DNA of 64,000 nt from contig CAWFMF010000004.1 of assembly GCA_963816985.1 (NCBI GenBank), positions 3,224,001 through 3,288,000 on the forward strand, in the 5' to 3' direction. The notes under the pieces were generated by a model. It saw only the letters and a program-made list of their open reading frames with translations, had not been told where the DNA came from and searched no databases. This document shows positions 24,183 through 32,812 of this stretch, one piece after another. Within the stretch, counting starts at the first letter, position 1, and each line of letters starts with the position of its first letter. The stretch is from JAIVJM01 sp963816985 (lineage in GTDB: Bacteria > Acidobacteriota > Blastocatellia > Pyrinomonadales > Pyrinomonadaceae). Both the position numbers and the translations under genes were made by a program.

Positions 24183-25109
24183 ATGAACCAATCGAACATG
24201 GCACACAAAGACAGGCGAGGGCCGAACCGCATCCCCGTGCGCTTCGTGGACGGGGAGAGCGGGGACGAGGAAGTGAGCGGCGGCGAGAGCGGCGACCAGA
24301 ACACGGGCACCGAGAATGACGGCGGGCTCACGCCCGAAGAGCTGGGACGCGCCTCTTCATACGAAGGCGAGGGGGAGATGAGCCGCCGCATCAACCGCGG
24401 CGGCGAAGGCGACGAAGAGGGCGCGCGCGAGAGCGCCGACGACGAAGACGTTGCCGGGTCGCCCGACCACTCCGATTTGCCGCGCAGCCGCGACGACCTC
24501 GACACGACGGTCGCGCATGATGATGACGAGAAGCACGACGAAGGCGAGGCCGGGCGCGCTCCGAGGCACGCCGTCGGGGCCTCGTCCGGCCCGGCGGTGG
24601 CCGAGCTGGTGGCGACGCGCGCCGAGCTGCGTCGCATCGAAGCCGAGCTGAAGAAGTACGAGGACGAGCGTCAGGACTTCCTCGACAAGTTCGCGCGGCG
24701 GCAGGCCGACTTCGAGAACTACCGCAAGCGCGTCGAGCGCGAGCGCGGCGAGACCTACCAACGCGCGGCGGGCGAGGTGGTCAGCCGCCTCTTCCCCGTC
24801 CTCGACAACCTGCGGCGCGCGATTGAGGCCGAGTCAACTTTCAAGGCCGGAGAGTCCGAAGAGTTCCGCCACTTCCTGCACGGCATCGAGCTCATCGGCA
24901 AGCAGCTCAACGGCGTGCTCGAAGGGCTCGGCGTCGAGGTCGTCCCGACCGTCGGAACACCCTTCGACCCGCACGTCCACGAAGCCGTCGCCACCGAGGA
25001 GACGGACGAGTTTGAACCCGACACAGTGATGCAGGAGATGCAGCGCGGCTACCGCCTCGGCGACAAACTCCTGCGGCCCGCGATGGTCAAAGTCGCGACG
25101 AGACATTGA
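24183..25109 (+). CDS. grpE: Nucleotide exchange factor GrpE
   Basis: 308 residues; ATG 24198 is an alternative start. GrpE releases ADP from DnaK. The conserved region starts near residue 140: coiled coil (RAELRRIEAELKKYEDERQDFLDKFARRQADFENYRKRVERER), then FPVLDNLRRAIE and the beta-wing (TPFDPHVHEAVATEET...YRLGDKLLRPAMVKVA). The first ~135 residues are an acidic, Gly/Asp/Glu-rich, likely disordered extension, longer than usual (GrpE is commonly ~200 residues). It lies between hrcA and dnaK. Confidence 0.96.
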   Translation: MNQSNMAHKDRRGPNRIPVRFVDGESGDEEVSGGESGDQNTGTENDGGLTPEELGRASSYEGEGEMSRRINRGGEGDEEGARESADDEDVAGSPDHSDLPRSRDDLDTTVAHDDDEKHDEGEAGRAPRHAVGASSGPAVAELVATRAELRRIEAELKKYEDERQDFLDKFARRQADFENYRKRVERERGETYQRAAGEVVSRLFPVLDNLRRAIEAESTFKAGESEEFRHFLHGIELIGKQLNGVLEGLGVEVVPTVGTPFDPHVHEAVATEETDEFEPDTVMQEMQRGYRLGDKLLRPAMVKVATRH

Positions 25110-25122
25110 TGGAGCGACGAGC

Positions 25123-25172
25123 AATGAGTGATGAGTGATGAGAAAAAATCTGCCTTCTTTCTCCTCATCACT
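25123..25172. repeat. GAGTGAT heptad inverted repeat
   Basis: AATGAGTGATGAGTGATGAG (about 25123-25142) pairs with CTCATCACTT-type sequence (about 25162-25172). It lies between grpE and dnaK and could modulate their relative expression. Confidence 0.7.
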
Positions 25173-25200
25173 TAATTACTTAACGCTGAGTTGAAAACTT

Positions 25201-27051
25201 ATGGGCAAAGTCGTCGGAATTGATTTGGGGACGACGAACTGCTGCGTCGCCGTGCTTGAGGGCGGCGCGGTGCAGATCGTCCCGAATAAAGAAGGCGGAC
25301 GCACGACGCCGACCGTGGTCGGCTTCACGGACAAGGGCGAACGTCTCGTCGGCCAGATTGCCAAGCGGCAGGCCGTGACGAACGCCGTCAACACGGTCTA
25401 CGCCGTCAAGCGGCTCATCGGTCGCAAGGCCAACGAGCCCGAAGTGGAGCGCGCCAAAGAGACCTCTCCGTTCGAGATCATCGAAGCCACGAACGGCGAC
25501 GCGCGCATACAGGTGCAGGGGCGCGTCTACAGCCCGCAGGAGATTTCCGGCATCGTCTTGCAGCGCCTCAAGGCGGCGGCTGAGGACTTCCTCGGCGAGG
25601 CCGTCACCGAGGCCATCATCACCGTCCCCGCCTACTTCGACGACACGCAGCGGCAGGCGACTAAGGACGCGGGCCGCATCGCGGGCCTCCGCGTCGAGCG
25701 CATCATCAACGAGCCGACCGCCGCCGCCCTCGCCTACGGTCTGGGCCGAACGGAGTCCGAGCGCATCGCCGTCTACGACCTCGGCGGCGGCACGTTCGAC
25801 ATCTCGATTCTCGAAATCAACGACGGCGTCTACGAGGTGCTCGCCACCTCCGGCAACACCTTCCTCGGCGGCGAGGACTTCGACGAGCGCATCATCAACT
25901 GGATGGTTGACCAGTTCCGCGAGGAGACCGGCATTGACCTCCGCCAAGACCGCCTCGCGCTGCAACGTTTGAAGGAGGCCGCCGAGCGCGCCAAGTGCGA
26001 ACTCTCCTCGCTCTCGGAGGCGAACATCAACCTCCCGTTCATCGCGGCGGACGCTTCGGGGCCGAAGCACCTGAGCAAGATGCTCTCGCGCGACGTGTTC
26101 GAGAACCTTGTGAGCGACCTCATCGAGAAGACGGTCGAGCCGTGCCAGAAGGCTCTGTGGGACGCCAAGCTCCAGCCCAAAGACATTGACAAGGTCTTAC
26201 TCGTCGGCGGGCAGACGCGCTCGCCCATCATCGGGCGCACGGTCAGGGAAATCTTCGGCAAAGACCCCTCCGCCGAGATTAACCCCGACGAGGTGGTGGC
26301 GATGGGCGCGGCCATTCAGGGCGGCGTCTTCACGGGCGACGTGAAGGACATCGTGCTCCTCGACGTTCTGCCCTTGAGCCTCGGACTCGAAACGCGCGGC
26401 GGGCTCTTCCACAAGATCATCGAGCGCAACTCGACCATCCCCCTGCGCAACAGCCAGACCTTCACGACCGTCGTGGACAACCAGTCGTCGGTCGAGATTC
26501 ACGTCCTTCAGGGCGAGCGCGAGATTGCCAAAGCGAACCGCAGTCTGGGCAAGTTCGAGCTGGTCGGCATCCCCGCCAACCCGCGCGGCGGGCCGCAGAT
26601 CGAGGTCGTCTTCGAAGTGGACGCCAACGGCATGCTCAACGTCACGGCGCAGGACAAGGTGAGCGGGCAGAAGCAGCAGATGAAGGTCACGCCGACCTCA
26701 GGGCTCTCCGGCGACGAGATCGAGCGCATGATTGCCGAGGCGGCGAGTTCCGCCGACCAGGACAGGCGCGTCAAAGAATTAATCGGGACGCGCGCGCGGC
26801 TCGAAAGCCTCGTCCGCAACACGCAGCGGTCGTTCCGCGAGTTCGGCTCGTCAATGTCGCCCGACGAGCGGCAGGCGGCACAGAACACGCTCTCCGAGTG
26901 CGAAGAGTTGGTCGAGACCGAGGACGCGGGCGAGCTTCAGCGCGCGTTGCAGAGGGTCGAGATGGTCGCCTCGCAGCTCGCGCTGGCGATGATGAACGCG
27001 CCCGCGGGCGAAGGTGATTCGGACGCTAAAGATCACAACGAAAGGCTGTAA
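25201..27051 (+). CDS. dnaK: Molecular chaperone DnaK (Hsp70)
   Basis: 616 residues. The ATPase domain shows GIDLGTTNCCVAV, the NEPTAAALAYG motif and the DLGGGTFDIS phosphate loop. The substrate domain begins after DVLPLSLGLETRGG. The lid follows, but the protein ends in DAKDHNERL without the Gly-rich disordered tail and acidic end common in 630-640 residue DnaKs. NCC rather than NS(C/V) after the first Thr pair is a minor variation. No strong Shine-Dalgarno is present; the upstream region holds a heptad hairpin. It works with GrpE and DnaJ encoded beside it. Confidence 0.98.
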   Translation: MGKVVGIDLGTTNCCVAVLEGGAVQIVPNKEGGRTTPTVVGFTDKGERLVGQIAKRQAVTNAVNTVYAVKRLIGRKANEPEVERAKETSPFEIIEATNGDARIQVQGRVYSPQEISGIVLQRLKAAAEDFLGEAVTEAIITVPAYFDDTQRQATKDAGRIAGLRVERIINEPTAAALAYGLGRTESERIAVYDLGGGTFDISILEINDGVYEVLATSGNTFLGGEDFDERIINWMVDQFREETGIDLRQDRLALQRLKEAAERAKCELSSLSEANINLPFIAADASGPKHLSKMLSRDVFENLVSDLIEKTVEPCQKALWDAKLQPKDIDKVLLVGGQTRSPIIGRTVREIFGKDPSAEINPDEVVAMGAAIQGGVFTGDVKDIVLLDVLPLSLGLETRGGLFHKIIERNSTIPLRNSQTFTTVVDNQSSVEIHVLQGEREIAKANRSLGKFELVGIPANPRGGPQIEVVFEVDANGMLNVTAQDKVSGQKQQMKVTPTSGLSGDEIERMIAEAASSADQDRRVKELIGTRARLESLVRNTQRSFREFGSSMSPDERQAAQNTLSECEELVETEDAGELQRALQRVEMVASQLALAMMNAPAGEGDSDAKDHNERL

Positions 27052-27140
27052 CTTAAGTTCAAAGTTCAAAGTTCAAAGCTCAAAGTTAAGAGCCTGCCTC
27101 TCGACTTTGAGCTTTGAACTTTGAACTTTGAACTTTGAAT
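27052..27140. repeat. TTTGAAC heptad inverted repeat, copy 2
   Basis: Tandem AAGTTCA heptads (27056-27090) face tandem TTTGAAC heptads (27103-27140). It begins at the dnaK stop and ends seven bases before the dnaJ start, replacing the region where a ribosome site would be expected. Confidence 0.92.
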
Positions 27141-27146
27141 TTATCC

Positions 27147-28274
27147 ATGAGTACGAAACGCGATTACTACGAAGTCCTCGGCCTGAGCCGCGGCGCGACC
27201 GAGGCGGACATCAAAGGCGCATACCGTAAGCTCGCCGTCCGTTTCCACCCGGACAAGAACCCCGGCGACCACGCGGCGGAGGAAAAATTTAAGGAGGCGG
27301 CTGAAGCCTACTCGGTGCTCTCCGACGCGGAGCAGCGCGCGCGTTACGACCGCTTCGGCCACGCGGGCGTGTCGAGCAGCGCGGGCGCAGCCGGTTGGGG
27401 CGCGGCGGGGTTCGGCGGCATCGAAGACATCCTCGGCGACCTCTTCGGCTTCGGCGAAGTGTTCGGCGGTCGCGGCGGCGCGGGCGGCGGTCGCCGGAGC
27501 GCGGCGCAACGCGGCGCAGACCTCCGTTACGATTTGGAGATGACGCTCGAAGAGGCGGCGGCCGGGATGACGGCGCAGTTGCGCATCCCCCGGCTCGAAG
27601 CCTGCGAGGCGTGTCAGGGCGTGGGCGCGGCTCCGGGGACGCAGCCCGAAACGTGCCCGACGTGTTCGGGCGCGGGGCAGGTCAGATACCAGCAGGGCTT
27701 CTTCTCGGTGGCTCGGACGTGCGGCAACTGCCGGGGCGCGGGGCGCGTCATCAAGACGCCGTGCGAGGCGTGCCGTGGGGCGGGCCGCGTCGAGCGCGAG
27801 CGGAGCATGGAGGTCAAAATCCCTTCGGGCGTCGAGACGGGCTCGCGCCTCCGGCTCGCGGGCGAGGGCGAGGCGGGCGCGCAGGGCGGCCCGGCGGGCG
27901 ACCTCTACGTCGTCATCCACGTCAAAGAGCACGAGCAGTTCGAGCGGCAGGGCAACAACCTCTACGCCTCCGTCCCCGTCACCTTCGCGCAGGCGGCGCT
28001 CGGCTCGGAAGTCACCGTCCCGACGCTCGAAGGCCAGCAGAATTTGAAAATCCCGGCGGGCACGCAGACCGGCACGGTCTTCCGTCTCAAGGGCAACGGG
28101 ATGCCCGTGCTCGGCGGTCGAGGCCGGGGCGACATGTTCGTCTCCGTCACCGTCGTCACGCCGACGACGCTCACGCGCGACCAGCGCAAGCTCCTCGAAC
28201 AACTGGCCGAGATTGAGGAGAAAGACCTCGGCGACAAGGGGCTGATGGATAAAGTCCGAGACATCTTCGGTTAA
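27147..28274 (+). CDS. dnaJ: Chaperone protein DnaJ
   Basis: 375 residues from ATG 27147. The J domain (residues 4-70) includes the DnaK-activating HPD in RFHPDKNPGD. A Gly-rich linker follows. The zinc-finger domain has four CxxCxGxG repeats: CEACQGVG, CPTCSGAG, CGNCRGAG and CEACRGAG. C-terminal substrate-binding domains follow (LYVVIHVKEHEQFERQGNNLY). It is a full class A DnaJ, the last gene of the heat-shock cluster. No normal Shine-Dalgarno can be seen, because the heptad repeat lies directly before the start. Confidence 0.98.
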   Translation: MSTKRDYYEVLGLSRGATEADIKGAYRKLAVRFHPDKNPGDHAAEEKFKEAAEAYSVLSDAEQRARYDRFGHAGVSSSAGAAGWGAAGFGGIEDILGDLFGFGEVFGGRGGAGGGRRSAAQRGADLRYDLEMTLEEAAAGMTAQLRIPRLEACEACQGVGAAPGTQPETCPTCSGAGQVRYQQGFFSVARTCGNCRGAGRVIKTPCEACRGAGRVERERSMEVKIPSGVETGSRLRLAGEGEAGAQGGPAGDLYVVIHVKEHEQFERQGNNLYASVPVTFAQAALGSEVTVPTLEGQQNLKIPAGTQTGTVFRLKGNGMPVLGGRGRGDMFVSVTVVTPTTLTRDQRKLLEQLAEIEEKDLGDKGLMDKVRDIFG

Positions 28275-28277
28275 CAA

Positions 28278-28352
28278 AACAGTACCGCGAGCGGTAGCGA
28301 GCGGGTTGACGTTGGTGACACTCAACCCGCTCGCTACCGCTCGCGGTACTGT
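28278..28352. repeat. CAGTACCG-type inverted repeat, copy 3
   Basis: ACAGTACCGCGAGCGGTAGC... (28279-28308) pairs with CTCAACCCGCTCGCTACCGC... (28319-28352). It directly follows the dnaJ stop. No gene lies in the rest of the gap to 28580. Confidence 0.92.
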
Positions 28353-28580
28353 TTTTGTACCAATACAAAACGTCCCGCCGTGATACAAACAGTCGAGCCG
28401 AGACGCTCACCGCCTCGCGCTAGTTCGTTCAATCCCGCCCCTTTTCTTCAATTTTCGGCCCAGGATGAAGGAACCCGTCCCTCGAATCTCTCCGGCACAA
28501 TGCTTGCCATGATGCAAAGCGTCTAAGAAATACGCGTCCTTATGTTGAGGGTAGAAACTTTTTCCTGAGGAGCACCGGAG

Positions 28581-28943
28581 ATGAAACGTCGAAGCCTCGT
28601 AACACTGTTCGCGGTTCTGCTGTTAACGGTCTTTTCCACAGCGGCGACGTTCGCCGCGAACGCGGACGAAGAGGACACGGACACGCGTCTGGTGGACGCG
28701 AAGGTCGTCGAGGTCAACGAGCGCCACATCTCGGTCATCGCACAGACGGGCGTCGAGCACGTCATCGCGATTAACAACTCCGACACCCTCGTCAGGAGCA
28801 AAGGAACCATCGTCTCCCCGAAAGACCTGCGCGAAGGCGACATCGTGACGGTCGAGCTGGACGCGCTCAACCCGCAGAAGTTCGCGCGCCACATCGTCAT
28901 CGCCGTCAAGGCCAACAGCGAGGTGGCGACGACCGAGCCCTAA
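28581..28943 (+). CDS. Small secreted protein, possible DUF5666-like
   Basis: 120 residues with GGAG before ATG 28581. A signal peptide covers about 1-25 (ending TFAA). The mature part is a small beta-rich domain: RLVDAKVVEVNERHISVIAQTGVEHVIAINNSDTLVRSKG...LREGDIVTVELD. The order of short strands with a GDIVTVELD motif is typical of the OB-like DUF5666 type, but the match is by eye. Acts outside the inner membrane; function unknown. Two hairpins follow its stop. Confidence 0.75.
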   Translation: MKRRSLVTLFAVLLLTVFSTAATFAANADEEDTDTRLVDAKVVEVNERHISVIAQTGVEHVIAINNSDTLVRSKGTIVSPKDLREGDIVTVELDALNPQKFARHIVIAVKANSEVATTEP

Positions 28944-28964
28944 CGCCTCGACGCGCAAACCGAC

Positions 28965-29020
28965 TGCCGGTCGTCACGCTCCGGACGCTTCTCGCAACGT
29001 CCTCAAAGTGACGACCGGCA
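28965..29020 (+). terminator. Long-stem hairpin after the small secreted gene
   Basis: TGCCGGTCGTCAC (28965-28977) pairs perfectly with GTGACGACCGGCA (29008-29020). There is no T run, so it is a candidate attenuator or mRNA-stabilising hairpin. Confidence 0.6.
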
Positions 29021-29026
29021 ACAGAG

Positions 29027-29066
29027 AGCCGCCCTGCCACCTCGCAAAATGGCCGGGCGGCTTTCG
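29027..29066 (+). terminator. Rho-independent terminator
   Basis: AGCCGCCC (29027-29034) pairs with GGGCGGCT (29055-29062), followed by TTCG. Confidence 0.6.
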
Positions 29067-29070
29067 CATT

Positions 29071-29222
29071 AAAGTCAGAAGTCAGAACGCTGAACGACGA
29101 ACTGAAAGACAGTTAACAGTTTTGAGTTTTCAGTTTTCAGTTCTGGCCTTTACTGAAAACTGAAAACTGCCTACTGAAAACTTCTTTCAGTTCATCGTTC
29201 AGCGTTCTGACTTCTGACTTTT
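29071..29222. repeat. Nested heptad inverted repeat, family A copy 2
   Basis: Outer arms are family A (CAGAACGCTGAACGACGAAC at about 29085; partner about 29185-29221). Inside is a second inverted repeat made of CAGTTTT/AACTGAA heptads (about 29110-29183). It supplies the stop codon and tail of the membrane protein gene on the minus strand. Confidence 0.9.
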
Positions 29223-29600
29223 CTTTTCGCCGCTGAGCGCGTGGCAGAGCGTCCCGGCGGAGAGGAGGATGATGGCGGGCAAAGTGAAATGCCTTTGGAG
29301 GCCGGGTTGCCCCGGCTCGTTGAAGAAGGCGGCGAGGAGGAGCGCGGGCGCGACGAGGACGAAGGCCGAGCCGATTGTCTGAACGGCCTGCCGCCATCTC
29401 CCCGCGCGCCGGACGAAGTAAGCGCCGACGCCGAGATTGACGAGCCCTGCGAGCAGGAGATAGATGTGGCGCGAGCGGAACATCATCCGCGCGCCTTCGC
29501 CCGCCGCGCCCGAACGCACGTCGAGGTAATCCATGTATTGTCCGGTGAGGAGGAACGCGACGAGGGCGACCGCGCCCACGACGAGGTGTAGAAGCTTCAT
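29199..29600 (-). CDS. Four-helix membrane protein of unknown function
   Basis: 133 residues with four hydrophobic segments (about 5-20, 48-65, 72-92, 105-122). No family is recognised. The C-terminal tail EKKSQKSER and the TGA stop are encoded by the downstream repeat, nearly the same tail as NuoM. It lies 53 bases downstream of tsaD on the same strand and may be co-transcribed with it. Confidence 0.75.
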   Translation of the reverse strand: MKLLHLVVGAVALVAFLLTGQYMDYLDVRSGAAGEGARMMFRSRHIYLLLAGLVNLGVGAYFVRRAGRWRQAVQTIGSAFVLVAPALLLAAFFNEPGQPGLQRHFTLPAIILLSAGTLCHALSGEKKSQKSER

Positions 29601-29653
29601 GCGCGTCTCCGGGGGAAGGGGGACGGCGAGGGGCGTCTCTTTTAGTCAGCGAC

Positions 29654-30730
29654 TCAAAGTCTGTAGCGCACGCGGCTGCGGCGTAGGGCGTCGTCTTCCA
29701 CTTCGAAGTTTTGCAGGCGGAGCGAAACGTCGGCGTTGAGGTCTAAGTCGGCGCGCTCGCCCGCTTCGAGCTTGACCGTCCCGGCGGCGGCGATCATCGC
29801 CGCGTTGTCCGTCGAGAGATGCCGGGAGGGGAAGAGCGCGCGCACGCCCATGCGTTCAGCCGCCGCGCGACACGCTTCGCGCAGAGCCTCGTTGCAGGCG
29901 ACGCCGCCCGCGAGGATGAGCGTGCGCGGTCGGTGCTCCGCGGCCAGACGCTCGGTCGTCCCGACGAGCGAGCGAATCACCACGTCCTGAAAACTCGCCG
30001 CCAAATCCTTCACCGCTTGCGAAGGCTCCTCGCCCTCGGCCACGGGCCTCAAGCCAGACTCGCGGACGTGCTTCGAGACGGCGGTCTTCAAGCCGCTGAA
30101 GCTGAAGTCGGGGCGACCGTCGCCCATGCGCGGGACGCTGAAGCGGACGGCGCGCGGGTCGCCTTCGCGCGCGAGCCGCTCGATGACGGGGCCGCCGGGG
30201 TAGCCGAGTCCCATCATCTTCGCCACCTTGTCGAAAGCCTCGCCCGCCGCGTCGTCGCGCGTCCGCGCAAGGACTTTGTACTTGCCCGGCGTGGGCACGA
30301 GGAAGAGGTTCGAGTGCCCGCCCGACACGACGAGCGCGAAGGCCGGGTACTCGATGGGCGGGTTGTCGAAGACGACCGAGTAGATGTGCCCCTCGATGTG
30401 GTTGACGCCGACGATGGGTTTTTCTAACGCGTAGGCCAGAGCCTTCGCGTAGGAGAGCCCGACGAGCAGAGAGCCGACGAGCCCCGGCCCCTGTGTCACG
30501 GCCACGCCGTCAATCGCATCTTGCGCCACACCCGCGCGCTCGAAGGCTTCCTCGACGACCGGCACTATCTTGTCCAAGTGCTCGCGCGAAGCGAGTTCGG
30601 GCACGACGCCGCCGAACCTTTTATGAATGTCCACCTGCGAAGAGATGACCGACGACAGCATCTCGCGCCCGTCGCGCACAATCGCCGCCGCCGTCTCGTC
30701 GCAGGAGCTTTCGATTCCGAGTACGAGCAT
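29654..30730 (-). CDS. tsaD: tRNA N6-adenosine threonylcarbamoyltransferase
   Basis: 358 residues. TsaD, with TsaB and TsaE, transfers the threonylcarbamoyl group to A37 of ANN-decoding tRNAs. The start MLVLGIESSCDETAAAIV and the metal-binding HIEGHIYS (about 110-117) are present, as are VVSGGHSNL and the C-terminal LILAGGVACNEALREA. The ATPase partner TsaE is encoded 8 kb away in this window; TsaB and TsaC are not seen. Confidence 0.97.
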   Translation of the reverse strand: MLVLGIESSCDETAAAIVRDGREMLSSVISSQVDIHKRFGGVVPELASREHLDKIVPVVEEAFERAGVAQDAIDGVAVTQGPGLVGSLLVGLSYAKALAYALEKPIVGVNHIEGHIYSVVFDNPPIEYPAFALVVSGGHSNLFLVPTPGKYKVLARTRDDAAGEAFDKVAKMMGLGYPGGPVIERLAREGDPRAVRFSVPRMGDGRPDFSFSGLKTAVSKHVRESGLRPVAEGEEPSQAVKDLAASFQDVVIRSLVGTTERLAAEHRPRTLILAGGVACNEALREACRAAAERMGVRALFPSRHLSTDNAAMIAAAGTVKLEAGERADLDLNADVSLRLQNFEVEDDALRRSRVRYRL

Positions 30731-30768
30731 GATTCACACCACCGAGAAATAAACGGGCGCAGACGTAT

Positions 30769-30863
30769 CAGTACCGGGAGCGGTAGCGACCGGGTAAGGC
30801 TTTCGTCGTCACTCAAGCCGGATGCCGATAGAGCATACCCGGTCGCTACCGCTCCCGGTACTG
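30769..30863. repeat. CAGTACCG-type inverted repeat, variant copy 4
   Basis: CAGTACCGGGAGCGGTAGCG... (30769-30796) pairs perfectly over 28 bases with its partner (30836-30863). Paired changes (CGCG to CGGG, GCGAGC to GCGACC) keep the stem intact, showing compensatory change relative to the other copies. Confidence 0.92.
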
Positions 30864-30930
30864 ACACGCTTATCCTTGATAGATGATAACTTGAGACGGC
30901 GCGGGGCGCATCTCGCCTGAGAGCTTCGGC

Positions 30931-32103
30931 TTACTTCTTCTCGTTGAGCGCGCACTTCAGGACTTGCGTGCGCGCGGCGATGTGGAGTTGGTTGTTCTGG
31001 TCGAAGATCATGCCGAAGGCGATGGAGGCGGGCTTGAAGACATCAATGTAGCGACCGTCTTTGTCGAAGACCTGCACGCCCTTGAAGTCGCTGACGTAGA
31101 CGCGGCCCTGATTGTCCACGGCGATTGCCTGCGGGGCGCGGAACTGCCCGGCCTGCTCGCCGCGCCCGCCGAAGCGGTTGACGTAGCGGCCTTCGGGCGT
31201 GAACTTGAAGACCGAGTTCGTGAACGTCCCCAAGGCGTAGATGTTGCCGAGCCCGTCCACGGCGACGCGCAAATCCAGCTCGCTCTGGTCGGTCTGGCCG
31301 CTGACGGCGGAGCGTATGACCTTCGTCACTTTGCCGTCCGCGTCGAAGCGCACGATGTCGTCGCGGTGCTTGCGCCACGCGGCGACGAGCCCTCCGTCGG
31401 GCGTCGTGACGACGTTATCGAAGCCCCACCCGTCGGCGTAAGCCAACTCGCCGAGGTGCTTGCCGGTCGCGCCCTCGTAGCGTTGAATCTTGCCGCTCTG
31501 CACGACGTAGACGTTGCCGCGCCGGTCGGCGGCCATCCCGCGCAGGGGCATCTTCGGGTCAACCATCCACTGCGTCTGGAATTTTCCTTCGGCGTCGAAG
31601 ACCTGCACGCGCCCGCCCGTGTAGTCGCCGACGTAGATGCGCCCGTCGCCGTCCACGGCGATGCTCCGCGCGTCGGTGAAGGAGCCGGGGCCGATGCCTT
31701 CCGAGCCGAACTTGAGGATGGTCGTGGCGAAGGAGGGCGGCGTCGGCGTCGCGTCGGTCACTATCGGGGCGTGCGGGAAGTTCGGGATGGGCGGGATGAC
31801 GATGTTGGGGCGCGGCGTGATGGCGGGCCGCCCCGCGTTGATGGCCGAGTTGATGACCATCACGACGGCGAAGATGGAGCCGAGGGTGATGACGAAGACT
31901 CCGATGATGACGTACTTCGCCGCCGCCCCGGCCCGCACCGTGCGCTTCCCGAAGGTCGAGACGACGACCTGCGGGCTCTTGCGCAAAGCGTCGGGCACGA
32001 CCATCGTGTTCTGACAGAACGGGCACCGCATCGTCTGCGCCTCGTTCTTGTCGTCGAAGTCCACGGGCGCGCCGCACGAAGGGCACTTCAGGGTGTGAAT
32101 CAT
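30931..32103 (-). CDS. Zinc-ribbon membrane protein with extracytoplasmic NHL propeller
   Basis: 390 residues. The N-terminal zinc ribbon is CPSCG (7-11) and CPFCQ (27-31). One membrane helix (about 63-88) and a Pro-rich linker follow, then NHL-type blades (about 125-380): ARSIAVDGDGRIYVGDYTGGRVQVFDAEG, LRGMAADRRGNVYVV, APQAIAVDNQGRVYVSD. The layout (cytoplasmic ribbon, helix, outer propeller) parallels the kinase at 16.0 kb. It may sense or scaffold an extracytoplasmic partner; function unknown. The terminal propeller residues are intact. Confidence 0.85.
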   Translation of the reverse strand: MIHTLKCPSCGAPVDFDDKNEAQTMRCPFCQNTMVVPDALRKSPQVVVSTFGKRTVRAGAAAKYVIIGVFVITLGSIFAVVMVINSAINAGRPAITPRPNIVIPPIPNFPHAPIVTDATPTPPSFATTILKFGSEGIGPGSFTDARSIAVDGDGRIYVGDYTGGRVQVFDAEGKFQTQWMVDPKMPLRGMAADRRGNVYVVQSGKIQRYEGATGKHLGELAYADGWGFDNVVTTPDGGLVAAWRKHRDDIVRFDADGKVTKVIRSAVSGQTDQSELDLRVAVDGLGNIYALGTFTNSVFKFTPEGRYVNRFGGRGEQAGQFRAPQAIAVDNQGRVYVSDFKGVQVFDKDGRYIDVFKPASIAFGMIFDQNNQLHIAARTQVLKCALNEKK

Positions 32104-32304
32104 TGCTCAGCCTCTCAGCGTTGATGAATGCCGGGAAACATCTCTTGAGCCCGATGCAGCGGTGTGCGGGAAGACATAAAACGGGCAGGATTGATTTTGC
32201 TCTGTCGCGTCTGAATCTGTCCAGTGCTTCCGCGAACCGGCAGAAGCCCGACCGCGAGGATGGCGTATTCGAGCCGATGCCCTGATGGCGTATTCGAGCC
32301 GATG

Positions 32305-32452
32305 CCCTGAAAGGGCGGAAGATAATAGCCGGGGCAAGTGCGGAGCACGCCGCCCCCGGTCGCACGTGGATAAAGACGTTCCGGGGGCGTCGCAAACTTC
32401 GTTTGCTTTGCCCCCGGCTATTATCTTCATCCCCTCTGGGGATGTTTCATTT
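32305..32452. repeat. Mosaic palindromic repeat, copy 2 (short form)
   Basis: Same outer modules as the copy at 7.3 kb (CCCTGAAAGGGCGGAAGATA, TAGCCGGGGCA; right TGCCCCCGGCTATTATCTTC, CCCCTCTGGGG) but without the central GACCCTGAAAGGGTC module. A 22-base direct duplication (about 32262-32308) precedes the left end. Confidence 0.85.
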
Positions 32453-32759
32453 CATCCGAAGACACCGGGGCCGCGCACGCCCCGCCTGACGCGCACGCGG
32501 CCCCGTGGCACGAGCCCACCACCCCCACAAGGCGGGCGTGCTCAAGAGTGCGCCATCCCCGCGCACCCCTGTCCCTTAGTCGGCGACTAAAATTCCCATG
32601 GTTGTGAGGCTCCTATGATATTCTGCGGGCGTTCTGAAGTCTTTGAAAACACAAGACAACGGGTCGGATGCGTAGCTCAACCTCAACCTCAGAGAGATGA
32701 GCATCGCCGTTGAGCAAGGAAGGTTCCTACTCACGGCGAATCAAATACGCAAGGACATT
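32453..32759. other. Non-coding gap upstream of the XRE gene
   Basis: About 300 bases with no credible gene. It holds GC-rich sequence to about 32580 and then a lower-GC stretch that probably contains the XRE gene promoter, though no good -35/-10 pair could be picked. Confidence 0.4.
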
Positions 32760-32812
32760 CTACACACATTTATGTGTAGGCGCAAGGCGCGTCCGTCAGG
32801 AGGTAACTCCTG
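32760..32812 (+). promoter_or_regulatory. Operator-like dyad and hairpin-occluded ribosome site
   Basis: CTACACA (32760-32766) and TGTGTAG (32773-32779) form a perfect 7-bp dyad. Then CAGGAG (32797-32802), loop GTAA, CTCCTG (32807-32812) form a perfect hairpin that buries the Shine-Dalgarno AGGAGG and ends at the ATG. Confidence 0.7.
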
